Assembly (NCBI RefSeq): GCF_019511375.1
Contig: NZ_JAEUAO010000004.1
Coordinates: 372,001 to 436,000 of the forward strand
DNA length: 64,000 nucleotides
From: Rhizobium herbae
GTDB taxonomy: Bacteria > Pseudomonadota > Alphaproteobacteria > Rhizobiales > Rhizobiaceae
Direction of reading: 5' to 3'
Part shown: positions 27,999 to 35,925 of the stretch, piece after piece
Numbering within the stretch: the first letter of the stretch is position 1
Layout of the letters: each line of letters begins with the position of its first letter
The notes under the pieces: generated by a model
The model's input: only the letters and a program-made list of their open reading frames with translations
The model's database searches: none
Told to the model about the DNA's origin: nothing
Program-made: the position numbers and the translations under genes

Positions 27999-29009
27999 TC
28001 AGTTCTGATGGGTATCGATACGCGCCGGATCGGAGCGGATCTGGTCGATCTCGTAGATCGTCCGCATGACGGTGAACCGCGCCGTCAGCGTGGTCAAAAG
28101 CGCAATGACGATCATGATGGCCGCGATGCCGAGATAGCCGGTATAGCCGATCGTGAAGCTGCCGAAGAGGGCGGTCGCCTGGTCGCTTTGCGGCGTCGCG
28201 ATCGATCGCGATTGCCAGAAACCGGCGATCGCGAAACAGGTCGCGGCCAGCAGGCCGCCGGCGCCGGCGCCCTTGAGGCTGATCTTCAGGAAATGTTTCT
28301 GGAACTCGGAGGCGACGAAACCGGCTTCGGCGCCGACGAAATGCAGGACCTCGACGATGTGGCGATTGCCCGACAGGGTCCCGCGCGTGGCGAAGATGAC
28401 GGTCAGCACCATCGCGGAAAACACCAGCATCAGCACACCGGTGCCGATCAGCGCCGTCGTATGGGCCATCGCCACCAGCCGATCGACCCAGGTGCGGTGA
28501 TCGTCGAGGTAGGCCTGCGGGATGGTTTCCGTCAGCATCTTGCGCATCGCCGCAAAATCGGGCGGATTGTTCTCGTCGATGGTGATGATCACCAGACGCG
28601 GCACGGGAAGGTCGTCGAGATTGAGACCTTCGCCAAGCCAGGGTTCGAGCAACCGGGCCGTCGCCGCCTTGTCGACGATGTTGCCGTCGGTCGTGCCATC
28701 GAAGGTCATCGCCAGATCGCGGGCATCGGCGAGCGCCTTTTCCATGTCCAGCTTTTCATCCGGCTTGATCTGGATGGTGATCTCGCGGGAAATCTGGCTC
28801 TGCCAGCTCTGCGCCGTTGCGCGCACCATGCTGACGGCGCCGAGCGTCAGGCAGGCGAGGAACGCCATGATGGCGATCACCAGCATCAAGGCATTGCCCG
28901 ACACGTTGCCGGGCGGCACGATCGGTGCGGTCGGGCGCACCCGCAGCGCTGCCTTGCGCTCCTGCGGTGCGGCCGGCTGCGGGCGATCGGTGGCGCGCAC
29001 GTCACTCAT
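27999..29009 (-). CDS. ftsX: cell division protein FtsX (ABC permease-like)
   Basis: 336 aa. A cytoplasmic N-terminus is followed by four hydrophobic segments: one at about 36-60, and three in the C-terminal half. Between the first and second is a periplasmic loop of about 130 residues beginning with the QISREITIQIKPDEKL region. This is the FtsX topology. With FtsE it controls peptidoglycan hydrolases at the septum. The start overlaps the end of ftsE by 8 bases, so synthesis is coupled. Confidence 0.92.
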   Translation of the reverse strand: MSDVRATDRPQPAAPQERKAALRVRPTAPIVPPGNVSGNALMLVIAIMAFLACLTLGAVSMVRATAQSWQSQISREITIQIKPDEKLDMEKALADARDLAMTFDGTTDGNIVDKAATARLLEPWLGEGLNLDDLPVPRLVIITIDENNPPDFAAMRKMLTETIPQAYLDDHRTWVDRLVAMAHTTALIGTGVLMLVFSAMVLTVIFATRGTLSGNRHIVEVLHFVGAEAGFVASEFQKHFLKISLKGAGAGGLLAATCFAIAGFWQSRSIATPQSDQATALFGSFTIGYTGYLGIAAIMIVIALLTTLTARFTVMRTIYEIDQIRSDPARIDTHQN

Positions 29010-29661
29010 AGATGTCGAGCCGTCCCTGCGAGAGGATCATGCGCCGTGCCTCGACCTGGTCCATCAGCGACAGATCGTGGGTGGCGATGACGACGGCGGT
29101 GCCGAGCCGGTTGAGTTCGAGAAACAGGTTCAATAGCCGCCGCGCCATCGGCGGGTCGACGTTGCCCGTGGGCTCGTCGGCGAGCAGGATTTCCGGCCGG
29201 TCGATCAGCGCGCGGGCGATCGCCGCGCGCTGCTTCTCGCCGCCCGAGAGCACCGGCGGCAGCACGTTGATGCGCTCGCCCAGCCCGACCCAGCCGAGAA
29301 GTTCGAGAACGTCGGCGCGGTAGGACGATTCGTCCTTGCCCCGCACGCGCAGGGGCAGCGCGACATTCTCGTAGGTGGTCAGGTGATCCAGCAGGCGGAA
29401 GTCCTGGAAGACGATGCCGACGCGGCGGCGCAGCATCGGGAACTCCTCGCGCGGAATCGTCGAGATGTTGCGGTCGAACATGCGGATCAGCCCGCGCGTC
29501 GGCTTCAACGAGAGGAACAGCAATCTGAGCAGCGTCGTCTTGCCCGCTCCCGACGGGCCGGTCAGGAACTGGAAGGACTTTTTGGGAATGTCGAAGGTCA
29601 GGTCGCGGAGGATTTCCGGACCCATTCCATAGCGCAATCCGACATTTTCAAAGTGAATCAA
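29002..29661 (-). CDS. ftsE: cell division ATP-binding protein FtsE
   Basis: 219 aa from TTG at 29661. This start gives the family-typical beginning (L/M)IHFENVGLRYGMGP; a GTG at 29697 would add 12 unusual residues. Walker A is in TGPSGAGKTTLL, the signature in LSGGEKQR, Walker B in ILLADEPTG and the His switch in VIATHDLSL. It is the ATPase partner of FtsX. No good Shine-Dalgarno precedes the TTG, but a 27-codon ORF with one ends only 4 bases upstream. A CtrA-type box lies about 110 bases upstream of the start codon. Confidence 0.93.
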   Translation of the reverse strand: MIHFENVGLRYGMGPEILRDLTFDIPKKSFQFLTGPSGAGKTTLLRLLFLSLKPTRGLIRMFDRNISTIPREEFPMLRRRVGIVFQDFRLLDHLTTYENVALPLRVRGKDESSYRADVLELLGWVGLGERINVLPPVLSGGEKQRAAIARALIDRPEILLADEPTGNVDPPMARRLLNLFLELNRLGTAVVIATHDLSLMDQVEARRMILSQGRLDIYE

Positions 29662-29665
29662 CGGG

Positions 29666-29749
29666 TCAGTCCAGCTTCTCGTCAGGCTTCTTGCCACGCA
29701 TTTCCGGCGGGTTGATGGCCTCCGCCACAGGAAACCGCGTCGCGCTCAC
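29666..29749 (-). CDS. 27-codon leader ORF upstream of ftsE
   Basis: GTG at 29749 has GGGAG 8 bases upstream and opens a short frame starting MSATRFPVAEAINPPEM and ending KKPDEKLD. Its TGA (29668-29666) is followed after 4 bases by the TTG start of ftsE. The peptide is polar with no motif or membrane segment. It could be a translational coupling leader for the poorly initiated ftsE gene. It is too short for coding statistics, so this is a proposal. Confidence 0.35.
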   Translation of the reverse strand: MSATRFPVAEAINPPEMRGKKPDEKLD

Positions 29750-29767
29750 TGCTAAGCTCCCAACATG

Positions 29768-29835
29768 GTTAAACAATGGTTAATTTTCGGTGAAAGCGGC
29801 TGGTTCCAGGGCGTCATTTTCGAAGCATTAACCAT
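29768..29835 (-). promoter_or_regulatory. CtrA-type binding sites between ftsE and the divergent gene
   Basis: On the minus strand bases 29783-29768 read TTAACCATTGTTTAAC, an exact TTAA-N7-TTAAC match to the CtrA consensus. On the plus strand a further half-site TTAACCAT is at 29828-29835. CtrA is the master cell-cycle regulator of alphaproteobacteria, and ftsE is a plausible target. The sites could instead serve the divergent gene at 29935. Confidence 0.6.
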
Positions 29836-29934
29836 TTAGGTTTACGTCTCGGGAAGGTTTGTTTCAATGCCCGATTCCGGCCAGCGCCGCCCCGGCGTTC
29901 TGGCGTTGCCGGGATGGCGGCGAGAGGAGAGACC

Positions 29935-30615
29935 ATGAACGCCTTTCGTTCCAACAGGGGTCATAGCGCCCGGATGGACTTTCTGCCTCCCGATCGTCCT
30001 CAGCGTTCCGCCCCGACCATGAGGGCTCCCCGCGCGACCGATATCATCGACGCGGATTTCGAAACCGTCGCCGCGAACAGCCGCCGCACTGTCTACCCGG
30101 TCTTCAACGACAATCAGCGCCGCGCTGCACCTCGGCAACAAGCGCACGCAATCGCCGAATCGCGCGTCGCGTCGGCTCTCCTCTGGGCAGTGAACCATCT
30201 CGAGCGCCTTCTCCAGGCCGCGTCGCCCAAGGCGTTTGCGGTGCTTGTGACCTGCCTGTGCGCCCCCGTCTTTCTGCTTTTTGCCGGTCTTTCCCCCGAT
30301 CAGCCGGCCGTCGCTTCATTGCCCGCCCTGGCTATCAGCGGCGTCACCACGGCGCTCAGCGACGCCAACGGCATGAAGGTTGTTTCGGTCTACGGCGCCG
30401 TCGAAAATCAATCCGATGCGCCGAAGGCGGTGCCGATGATCCAGGTTGATGTCATCGCTGGGGGACAGAAACGCACGGCCAGCCGGATATTCCCGGGCGA
30501 GGCGGTGCTGGCTCCTGGCGAAAGCCGGCCCTTTTCGGCGCGCCTCCCACACGCAGGTGGAAAACTGCCGGACGTGACGGTTTCCTTTGGCGAAAAGGGT
30601 GATTCGGTCCCGTGA
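29935..30615 (+). CDS. membrane-anchored protein with DUF3426/FxLyD-like extracytoplasmic domain
   Basis: 226 aa from ATG at 29935, preceded by a strong GAGAGGAGA site. A basic, proline-rich cytoplasmic region of about 95 residues is followed by one membrane helix (AFAVLVTCLCAPVFLLFAGL). A C-terminal extracytoplasmic beta domain has the pattern VVSVYGAVENQSDAPKAVP, as in FxLyD or DUF3426 domains. Proteins at this position often start with an MJ0042-type zinc ribbon. None is present here, since the cytoplasmic part has no CxxC pair. The function is unknown. It is divergent from ftsE across the CtrA-type boxes. Confidence 0.7.
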   Translation: MNAFRSNRGHSARMDFLPPDRPQRSAPTMRAPRATDIIDADFETVAANSRRTVYPVFNDNQRRAAPRQQAHAIAESRVASALLWAVNHLERLLQAASPKAFAVLVTCLCAPVFLLFAGLSPDQPAVASLPALAISGVTTALSDANGMKVVSVYGAVENQSDAPKAVPMIQVDVIAGGQKRTASRIFPGEAVLAPGESRPFSARLPHAGGKLPDVTVSFGEKGDSVP

Positions 30616-30652
30616 TTGTGCTAAGCGGCTAACTTCCGGAGGCCTAGCACGC

Positions 30653-30678
30653 AGTCTCCATGACCTTTTCTGGAGACT
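30653..30678 (+). promoter_or_regulatory. Hairpin covering the hpt ribosome binding site
   Basis: A perfect 8-bp inverted repeat, AGTCTCCA (30653-30660) and TGGAGACT (30671-30678), has a 10-base loop. Its 3-prime arm contains GGAG (30672-30675), the only Shine-Dalgarno for the hpt ATG at 30684. When folded, the site is fully paired, so translation of hpt may be controlled by structure. Confidence 0.5.
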
Positions 30679-30683
30679 TCCAT

Positions 30684-31229
30684 ATGCCCGTCGTCCGTGG
30701 GAAAAACATCGAACCGCTCTACTCCGCCGAGACCATCGCGGCGCGAAATATCGAACTCGCCAGGCAGATCGGCGAAGGCCCGACAAACGATCTTCTCGTG
30801 ATCGCGGTGCTGAAGGGGTCCTTCATTTTTGCCGCCGACCTGATCCGCGCAATGCACGCGGTCGGTCTTGCGCCGGAGGTCGAGTTCATCACCTTGTCGA
30901 GCTATGGCACCGGAACGGTGTCGCAGGGCGTCAGGATCATCAAGGACATCGACAGCGACGTACATGGCCGTGACGTGCTTCTGATCGACGACATTCTCGA
31001 ATCTGGCCGCACCCTGCTTTTCGCCAAGGAACTGATGTACGAGCGAGGCGCAAAGTCGGTTTCGATCGCCGTTCTCCTCGACAAGACGGTGAAGCGTCAG
31101 ACCGACCTCCATGCAGATTATGTCGGTTTCGAATGCCCGGACTATTTCGTCGTTGGTTACGGCATGGATGTCGCCTACGCGTTCCGCGAACTGCCTTTCG
31201 TCGGCATCGTCACCGGCGACGCGGAGTAA
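30684..31229 (+). CDS. hpt: hypoxanthine phosphoribosyltransferase
   Basis: 181 aa from ATG at 30684, with GGAG at 30672-30675; a start 8 codons upstream would lack a site. It is a type I PRTase: the PRPP-binding loop is VLLIDDILESGRTL. The active-site flexible loop region LSSYGTGT is also present. It salvages hypoxanthine and guanine to IMP and GMP with PRPP in the cytoplasm. It stands alone between two unrelated genes. The leader hairpin makes it a candidate for post-transcriptional control. Confidence 0.93.
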   Translation: MPVVRGKNIEPLYSAETIAARNIELARQIGEGPTNDLLVIAVLKGSFIFAADLIRAMHAVGLAPEVEFITLSSYGTGTVSQGVRIIKDIDSDVHGRDVLLIDDILESGRTLLFAKELMYERGAKSVSIAVLLDKTVKRQTDLHADYVGFECPDYFVVGYGMDVAYAFRELPFVGIVTGDAE

Positions 31230-31384
31230 TCGCTGGCTGTGGGCGGCCGCTGATCCGTCATCCGCGTTTACGGAAAACAAAGAAAACTCTGGTGGTGTGA
31301 GCTCGCAGCGATGTGCTGCGGATGAGGGACGCGCGCCTCTACGGGCCCGGTCCCAGCGGAGTTATTGCCGGAACGGAGGCCATG

Positions 31385-31744
31385 ATGGCGAAAATCCTGA
31401 TTACCGAAGATGAGGACGGCCTGCGGCGTTTCGTTGCCCGGGCGTTGCAACTGGATGGTCATGAGACGGTCGAGGCGGCCGATGGCGCCGAGGGGCTGGC
31501 CTGCCTGCGTGGCGAAGACTTCGATCTGCTCTTGTCCGACATCCGCATGCCCGTCATGGACGGTATCGAGCTTGCCCATCAGGCATCGGCGGCCTTTCCG
31601 AGCCTGAAGATCCTCCTGATGACCGGTTACGCCGAACAGCGCGAAAGGGCCGATAATCTGACCGGCAAGGTCATGGATGTCGTCTCCAAGCCCTTCACTT
31701 TGCCGGATATCCGCAAGGCCGTGGCCGTCGCTCTTGCGGCATAA
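31385..31744 (+). CDS. single-domain response regulator, CpdR-like
   Basis: 119 aa from the second of two adjacent ATGs (31382, 31385); GGAGG at 31375-31379 fits 31385 better. It is only a receiver domain: acidic pocket ITEDEDGLRR, phosphoacceptor Asp in LLLSDIRMPVMDG, MTGY and the Lys in VSKPF. In alphaproteobacteria CpdR proteins direct ClpXP to degrade cell-cycle regulators when dephosphorylated; rhizobia have more than one. The partner phosphotransferase is not in the window. The CtrA-type boxes upstream of ftsE are 1.5 kb away. CpdR2-like is the best guess. Confidence 0.82.
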   Translation: MAKILITEDEDGLRRFVARALQLDGHETVEAADGAEGLACLRGEDFDLLLSDIRMPVMDGIELAHQASAAFPSLKILLMTGYAEQRERADNLTGKVMDVVSKPFTLPDIRKAVAVALAA

Positions 31745-31841
31745 GCCTGCTCTTCATGCGCGCGACTGCCATGGCCCATCGTTCCCCCGCCTCCGATGCC
31801 CGGCCGCCGACGCGCGTCGCTGCCATCCGCGGACTTGGGGA

Positions 31842-32801
31842 TCAGTTCACGCCTGACCCGGTCGTCACGCGCCAGTTCGGCCGGCCGAGCCCGAAGGGCC
31901 ATGCAATAACGTCGCGGTCGTTGAAATAGATCACTTCCTTCAGATCCGGAAACTGGTCATTCCTGGCGGTCGCCGTTTGGATCCACGGTTGCATGTAGTG
32001 GGCGTCCCCCTCATATCCCAGCTCTGCAACCCAGATCGGCTTCCTGAGCGGCGCCACCCGTTCATAGCCCGGCTTCAGGGCCTCCGTGAAGGTTTTTGGC
32101 GCACCGTAGGCACGCATATCGTATTGCTGCAGGCCAAAGACCGAGAGGCCGATGAGGTCGACATAGTCATCGCCGGGATAGTATTTCTCCAGGCCCTCCA
32201 GGCCTTTCGGTGACCACATGATCCGCACCGTTGGCGTGTCTTTGCGGAACTGGTCGGCGACTTTCCTGAAGGCCGTGATATAGTCCTGCGGCGGCCAGTC
32301 CGCCCACGAGAAGCGTCCGGATTTGTCCTCCATTTCCTGAGCCCAGCGGATGATCACGGGGCTTTTCAAGGTCTTCACCACGGCAGAAATCGCCTTGATG
32401 TTCGCGTCATAGACTCCAGCCAGCACCTTGTGGCGCAGGTCATCGGCACCAGGCCGCCGGTCTTCGTTCCAGGACCACGGTTCGATGGTGATCAGGAGCT
32501 TGCGTTTGCGCTGCAGAGCGTATTCGTCGGCGACACTGAGCGTTGCAAGATCGACGTCTTCCCACGGCAAAAACAGGGCTTCGGTTTCGAGACCGCTCTG
32601 CGTGCTGAAATCGCCATAGGGGTCGTAGGCGCCGAATTTCGTGGCGTTTGGGTGCAGGATCGGCCGCTTGTCGACGACGACCGCTTCGACACCCGCGTCC
32701 TCTGCATAGGCCGGCCACGGGGCCGCGCCGGTGGTGATGAGCGTGACGGGCATCAGCAAAAGCGCACCGCCCGCCAGGGTCCTTACAAGTCTGTGTGGCA
32801 T
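31842..32801 (-). CDS. secreted GH26-like glycoside hydrolase
   Basis: 319 aa from ATG at 32801. A signal peptide of about 34 residues (LAGGALLLMPVTLITTGAAP) leads a TIM-barrel-like protein. Two Glu contexts resemble the GH26 catalytic pair: IIRWAQEMEDKSGRFSW for the acid/base and PIWVAELGYEG for the nucleophile. GH26 members cleave beta-mannans and related beta-glycans. Sitting last in a polysaccharide operon, it probably trims or releases the polymer in the periplasm. The start lies one base past the stop of the small secreted gene (TGACATG), so the two are coupled. Exact linkage specificity is unknown. Confidence 0.78.
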   Translation of the reverse strand: MPHRLVRTLAGGALLLMPVTLITTGAAPWPAYAEDAGVEAVVVDKRPILHPNATKFGAYDPYGDFSTQSGLETEALFLPWEDVDLATLSVADEYALQRKRKLLITIEPWSWNEDRRPGADDLRHKVLAGVYDANIKAISAVVKTLKSPVIIRWAQEMEDKSGRFSWADWPPQDYITAFRKVADQFRKDTPTVRIMWSPKGLEGLEKYYPGDDYVDLIGLSVFGLQQYDMRAYGAPKTFTEALKPGYERVAPLRKPIWVAELGYEGDAHYMQPWIQTATARNDQFPDLKEVIYFNDRDVIAWPFGLGRPNWRVTTGSGVN

Positions 32802-32802
32802 G

Positions 32803-32997
32803 TCAGCCTCCCTGGCTGGACGAGACGCCGGCCCTGAGCCTGCTCGTCTTCTGCAAGACGGCATCTCCCTTTGCGCTCGGTGTGTTTATTCTCAGCAGCA
32901 TATTTGTCGTGTCGGCATGGGCGGCCAGCAAAAGCGTTCCGATTAGCATTCCGCCCGCGGAAAGGGCGGAAACGGCTACTTTGGTGACTTTGATCAT
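32803..32997 (-). CDS. 64-residue secreted peptide in the exopolysaccharide operon
   Basis: ATG at 32997 follows a GGGAGCC site. The first 28 residues form a signal peptide (KVTKVAVSALSAGGMLIGTL, cleaved after AHA or nearby). The mature peptide is about 36 residues, polar, without Cys, containing TTNMLLRINTPSAKGD. Its stop is one base before the hydrolase start. Upstream is an (AAC)5 tract. I do not recognise a family. Its position between the synthase and the hydrolase suggests a periplasmic accessory to polymer export or processing; that is inference. Confidence 0.6.
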   Translation of the reverse strand: MIKVTKVAVSALSAGGMLIGTLLLAAHADTTNMLLRINTPSAKGDAVLQKTSRLRAGVSSSQGG

Positions 32998-33010
32998 GGT
33001 CAGGCTCCCT

Positions 33011-33025
33011 GTTGTTGTTGTTGTT
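33011..33025 (-). repeat. (AAC)5 trinucleotide tract
   Basis: Five perfect GTT repeats on the plus strand, AAC on the minus, lie 14 bases upstream of the start codon of the secreted peptide and immediately before its ribosome site. The tract is in the 84-base gap after the synthase gene. Its length is marginal for slippage, and it does not change a reading frame. Confidence 0.8.
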
Positions 33026-33081
33026 ACGAAATTCCTGTTGAAAAAATTACCGATCCCGAACCTCGATGCCGCACGGGATGT

Positions 33082-34935
33082 TCATGAAATGCCATGCCAT
33101 TTGATCTTGAAACGCGTAATCTTGCCCCCCCCTTGGCCGGCCCCTGCGACCGCAAAGTGGGTTTCAGTAAAAGTGATGATGTTCTGCCCGTATGCGACGG
33201 CTTCGAGGCCGGGCACACCGCGCGCATAGACCGCGTTGCCGGTGACGACGAGACACGTCGCCAGCGTTGCGACCGTGGCCAGGCCTCTCGTTGATGTCGA
33301 GAACAGCGGAAGGCCGTTTTCCTGCGCGTGGCCGACGATGATGATGGCGAGAACTGCGGCATAGACGATCGAGTTCACGATCGCGAAGAGATAGTAGCCT
33401 TGGGCGGACCCCGGATCGGACACAAGCAGCGCGGTTGCCGCGGAGGAAAGCGACATCGCGATATAAGGTGCGAGCACCCGCAATGGCGGGAAGGTGGCAG
33501 TCTTGCCATCCTTGGGCGTGATCCGGAAATCGACGAAGGACCCCCTGATCTGGTCACACACGGCAAGGAGAGAGCCGGCCAGTGACCATGGCCAGCGCGC
33601 AAGCAGAAACACTGCCGATTCCCAACCGAAGATCCTGGCGTCGTAGGGCCTGAATGTTCCGGTGGAGCGCCAATAGAAAGCCAGCCCGGTCAGCACCAAC
33701 GACAAGGGCAGGATATGCGCCAGGAAATCCGGATAGGCGACATTGACGAGGTTGCGGCCCGTCGCAAGCGCCAGGACCGGCAACAGGAACATGGCCGCCA
33801 TGAAGAGTGAAAACAGCGGATACCACAGCTGCGAGAACAGGAACTGGAATTGCAGCTTGCCCGAGAGGCTCGGTATATAGTCCCTGGAATAGCGAAGCAG
33901 GATCGTGACAAGGCTGCGTGACCACTGGAACTCCTGGACGGCGAGATCGGCAAAGGTGCGGGGACCCTTGCCATGGGCGATCGCGTCGATGGCGTGAACG
34001 CCCTTCCATCGGCCTGCGTTCATCAGAAGGGTGGTCGAATGATCCTCAGCCAGTTCGGGACCGAGACCTCCGATCTGTCTGAGTGCATCGGTTCGCACCG
34101 CGTAGTGCGAACCGATGCAAAGCGGTGCCCAGCCGTTGTTGTAGCCTATCTGCAGGCAGCCGTGCATGCTGGCTTCCGCCTGAAGCCGGCCGCGTGCGGC
34201 CCAGCTTTCCGCGGCATTGGAATCGCAGATGCTTGGAGCCGAGACGTAGCCCACGCCCGGGTCGGCGAACGGCCGCATGATCTCGCGCAGGTATGTGACG
34301 TCAGGCACGTGGTCCGCATCGAACTGGCAGACAAAATCGTACCGGTCATATCCGTAGTGATCGTAGAAATAGGCGAGGTTGCCTTCCTTGCAGCGCGTGC
34401 GGCGCGGCCAGGTCTTGCGGTGATAGGCCTCCACACCATGTCGGGTCGAGATGAAGATGCCGTGGCGCTCGCACCATGTGATCGTCTCGCGATCGGGCGC
34501 CTCGTCCGCCAGCCAGACGTCGTAATCATAGTCGGTCTGGTCAAGCATCGCATTGAGCGTCTTGCGGACGACTGCGAACGGCTCCGACGGCGCCTTGGTG
34601 ACGACCATTGCGATACGCCCCGCGACGCATTGCCCGTCAACAGGCTGTGCCCGCCTGCTGCCGCCGAACAGATAGATGAAGTAGGCCGGTAGCAGAGTTA
34701 TCCAGGCCATGATCAGCGTCAGCGCCAGAAAAGGCATCATGTCGATGACATGCTCAGGCCGGAACCACCATCGCCAGAACCAGGCGAGGGCTGCGAGCCA
34801 GGTCAGAACACCCGCGGCATATGCGATGCGCCGCTCTCTCGTAAAAACGGGGACCAGTCCCTCGCGCAGTCTGTGCTTCGCGGTGCGCCGTTGCGCACCT
34901 GCTGTCCTTACCTGCGCCCGGTCACGCGACAACAT
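33082..34935 (-). CDS. cellulose-synthase-like membrane glycosyltransferase (GT2)
   Basis: 617 aa. Two membrane helices (about 38-57 and 68-90) precede a cytoplasmic GT2 domain with the processive motifs: WLADEAPD (D), QFDADHVP (DxD near 206), ELAEDHS (TED-like near 296) and QEFQWSRS (QxxRW-like near 334). Further membrane helices follow to the C-terminus. This fits an inner-membrane enzyme that polymerises a beta-glycan and moves it across the membrane. I see no PilZ domain, so c-di-GMP control would have to be indirect. The start overlaps galE by 14 bases. The product could be a glucomannan- or cellulose-like polymer; the sugar is not determined. Confidence 0.86.
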   Translation of the reverse strand: MLSRDRAQVRTAGAQRRTAKHRLREGLVPVFTRERRIAYAAGVLTWLAALAWFWRWWFRPEHVIDMMPFLALTLIMAWITLLPAYFIYLFGGSRRAQPVDGQCVAGRIAMVVTKAPSEPFAVVRKTLNAMLDQTDYDYDVWLADEAPDRETITWCERHGIFISTRHGVEAYHRKTWPRRTRCKEGNLAYFYDHYGYDRYDFVCQFDADHVPDVTYLREIMRPFADPGVGYVSAPSICDSNAAESWAARGRLQAEASMHGCLQIGYNNGWAPLCIGSHYAVRTDALRQIGGLGPELAEDHSTTLLMNAGRWKGVHAIDAIAHGKGPRTFADLAVQEFQWSRSLVTILLRYSRDYIPSLSGKLQFQFLFSQLWYPLFSLFMAAMFLLPVLALATGRNLVNVAYPDFLAHILPLSLVLTGLAFYWRSTGTFRPYDARIFGWESAVFLLARWPWSLAGSLLAVCDQIRGSFVDFRITPKDGKTATFPPLRVLAPYIAMSLSSAATALLVSDPGSAQGYYLFAIVNSIVYAAVLAIIIVGHAQENGLPLFSTSTRGLATVATLATCLVVTGNAVYARGVPGLEAVAYGQNIITFTETHFAVAGAGQGGGKITRFKIKWHGIS

Positions 34936-35914
34936 TATCTTTGATCTCCAGCCCGAAGGTCGGGGCGGCGGTGCGGATGATCGTTTCGATGTCCGAGAAG
35001 CGAGGGGTAAAGTTCAGCTCGGATGCCGCCACGCTGAGATCCGGGTAAAGCGCAGGCGGGTCGCCGCCCCGCCTTGCCTCGCTACGCACGGGTACGCGAC
35101 GATGCGTCAGCCGTCCGATCGTATCGATGATCTGTTGCACGGACGTGCCGCGGCCGGAACCCAGGTTCACCATCATGTTCTTGCCGCCGGCCATCAGATG
35201 CCGGACTGCCGAAACATGCGCCTGGGCGAGATCCGTCACGTGGACATAGTCGCGAATGCACGTACCGTCGGGCGTATCATAGTCATTACCGAAGACGGTC
35301 AGTTCGGGGATTCGCCCTGCCGCCGCCATCAGGGCACGGGGGATGAGATGGGTTTCCGGATCGTGTCGCTCGCGAAGCTCGCCGTCAATATCGGCGCCGG
35401 CGGCATTGAAATAGCGTAGCGCGACGTAGTGGAGCTTATAGGCCGAAGCATAGTCCTTCAGCATCATTTCGCCGATCAGCTTGGTGCGGCCGTAAGGATT
35501 GATCGGGGCCTGCGGGCTACGCTCGGCAATCGGCAGTTTCGCCGGGATCCCATAGGTGGCACAACTGCTCGAAAAGACGATATTGCGCAGCTGGATGTCC
35601 ACGCAGGTATCAAGCAGAGAGAGGAGGCCGGCGACATTGTTGCTGTAGTATTTGCGCGGATCGGTGATGGATTCGCCGACATAGGCGGATGCGGCGAAAT
35701 GAATGATGCAGGCCGGCTGCCAGAGCCTTATCGCCTGTTTCAACCGGTCCGGGTCGCGCACGTCACCGCGGACCAGCGGCCCCCATTTTACGTTCTCCTT
35801 GGATCCCGTTGCGAGATTGTCATAGGTGACGGGGGTAAAGCCCGAATGATACAACAGTTTCGAAGTATGGCTGCCAATATATCCAGCGCCCCCGGTGACG
35901 AGAACAGTATTCAC
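34922..35914 (-). CDS. galE: UDP-glucose 4-epimerase
   Basis: 330 aa extended SDR. The NAD motif VTGGAGYIGSH is at the N-terminus. The catalytic Ser is in FSSSCATYG, and the YxxxK is in NPYGRTKLIGE. The RYFNAAGAD strand and the C-terminal NLGSGRGTSV are GalE-like. It interconverts UDP-glucose and UDP-galactose. In this operon it should supply the nucleotide sugar for the adjacent synthase. It lies 11 bases after the upstream epimerase gene and overlaps the synthase start. The paralogue may be dedicated to exopolysaccharide rather than galactose use. Confidence 0.92.
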   Translation of the reverse strand: MNTVLVTGGAGYIGSHTSKLLYHSGFTPVTYDNLATGSKENVKWGPLVRGDVRDPDRLKQAIRLWQPACIIHFAASAYVGESITDPRKYYSNNVAGLLSLLDTCVDIQLRNIVFSSSCATYGIPAKLPIAERSPQAPINPYGRTKLIGEMMLKDYASAYKLHYVALRYFNAAGADIDGELRERHDPETHLIPRALMAAAGRIPELTVFGNDYDTPDGTCIRDYVHVTDLAQAHVSAVRHLMAGGKNMMVNLGSGRGTSVQQIIDTIGRLTHRRVPVRSEARRGGDPPALYPDLSVAASELNFTPRFSDIETIIRTAAPTFGLEIKDNVVA

Positions 35915-35925
35915 CTCGTCACCTC

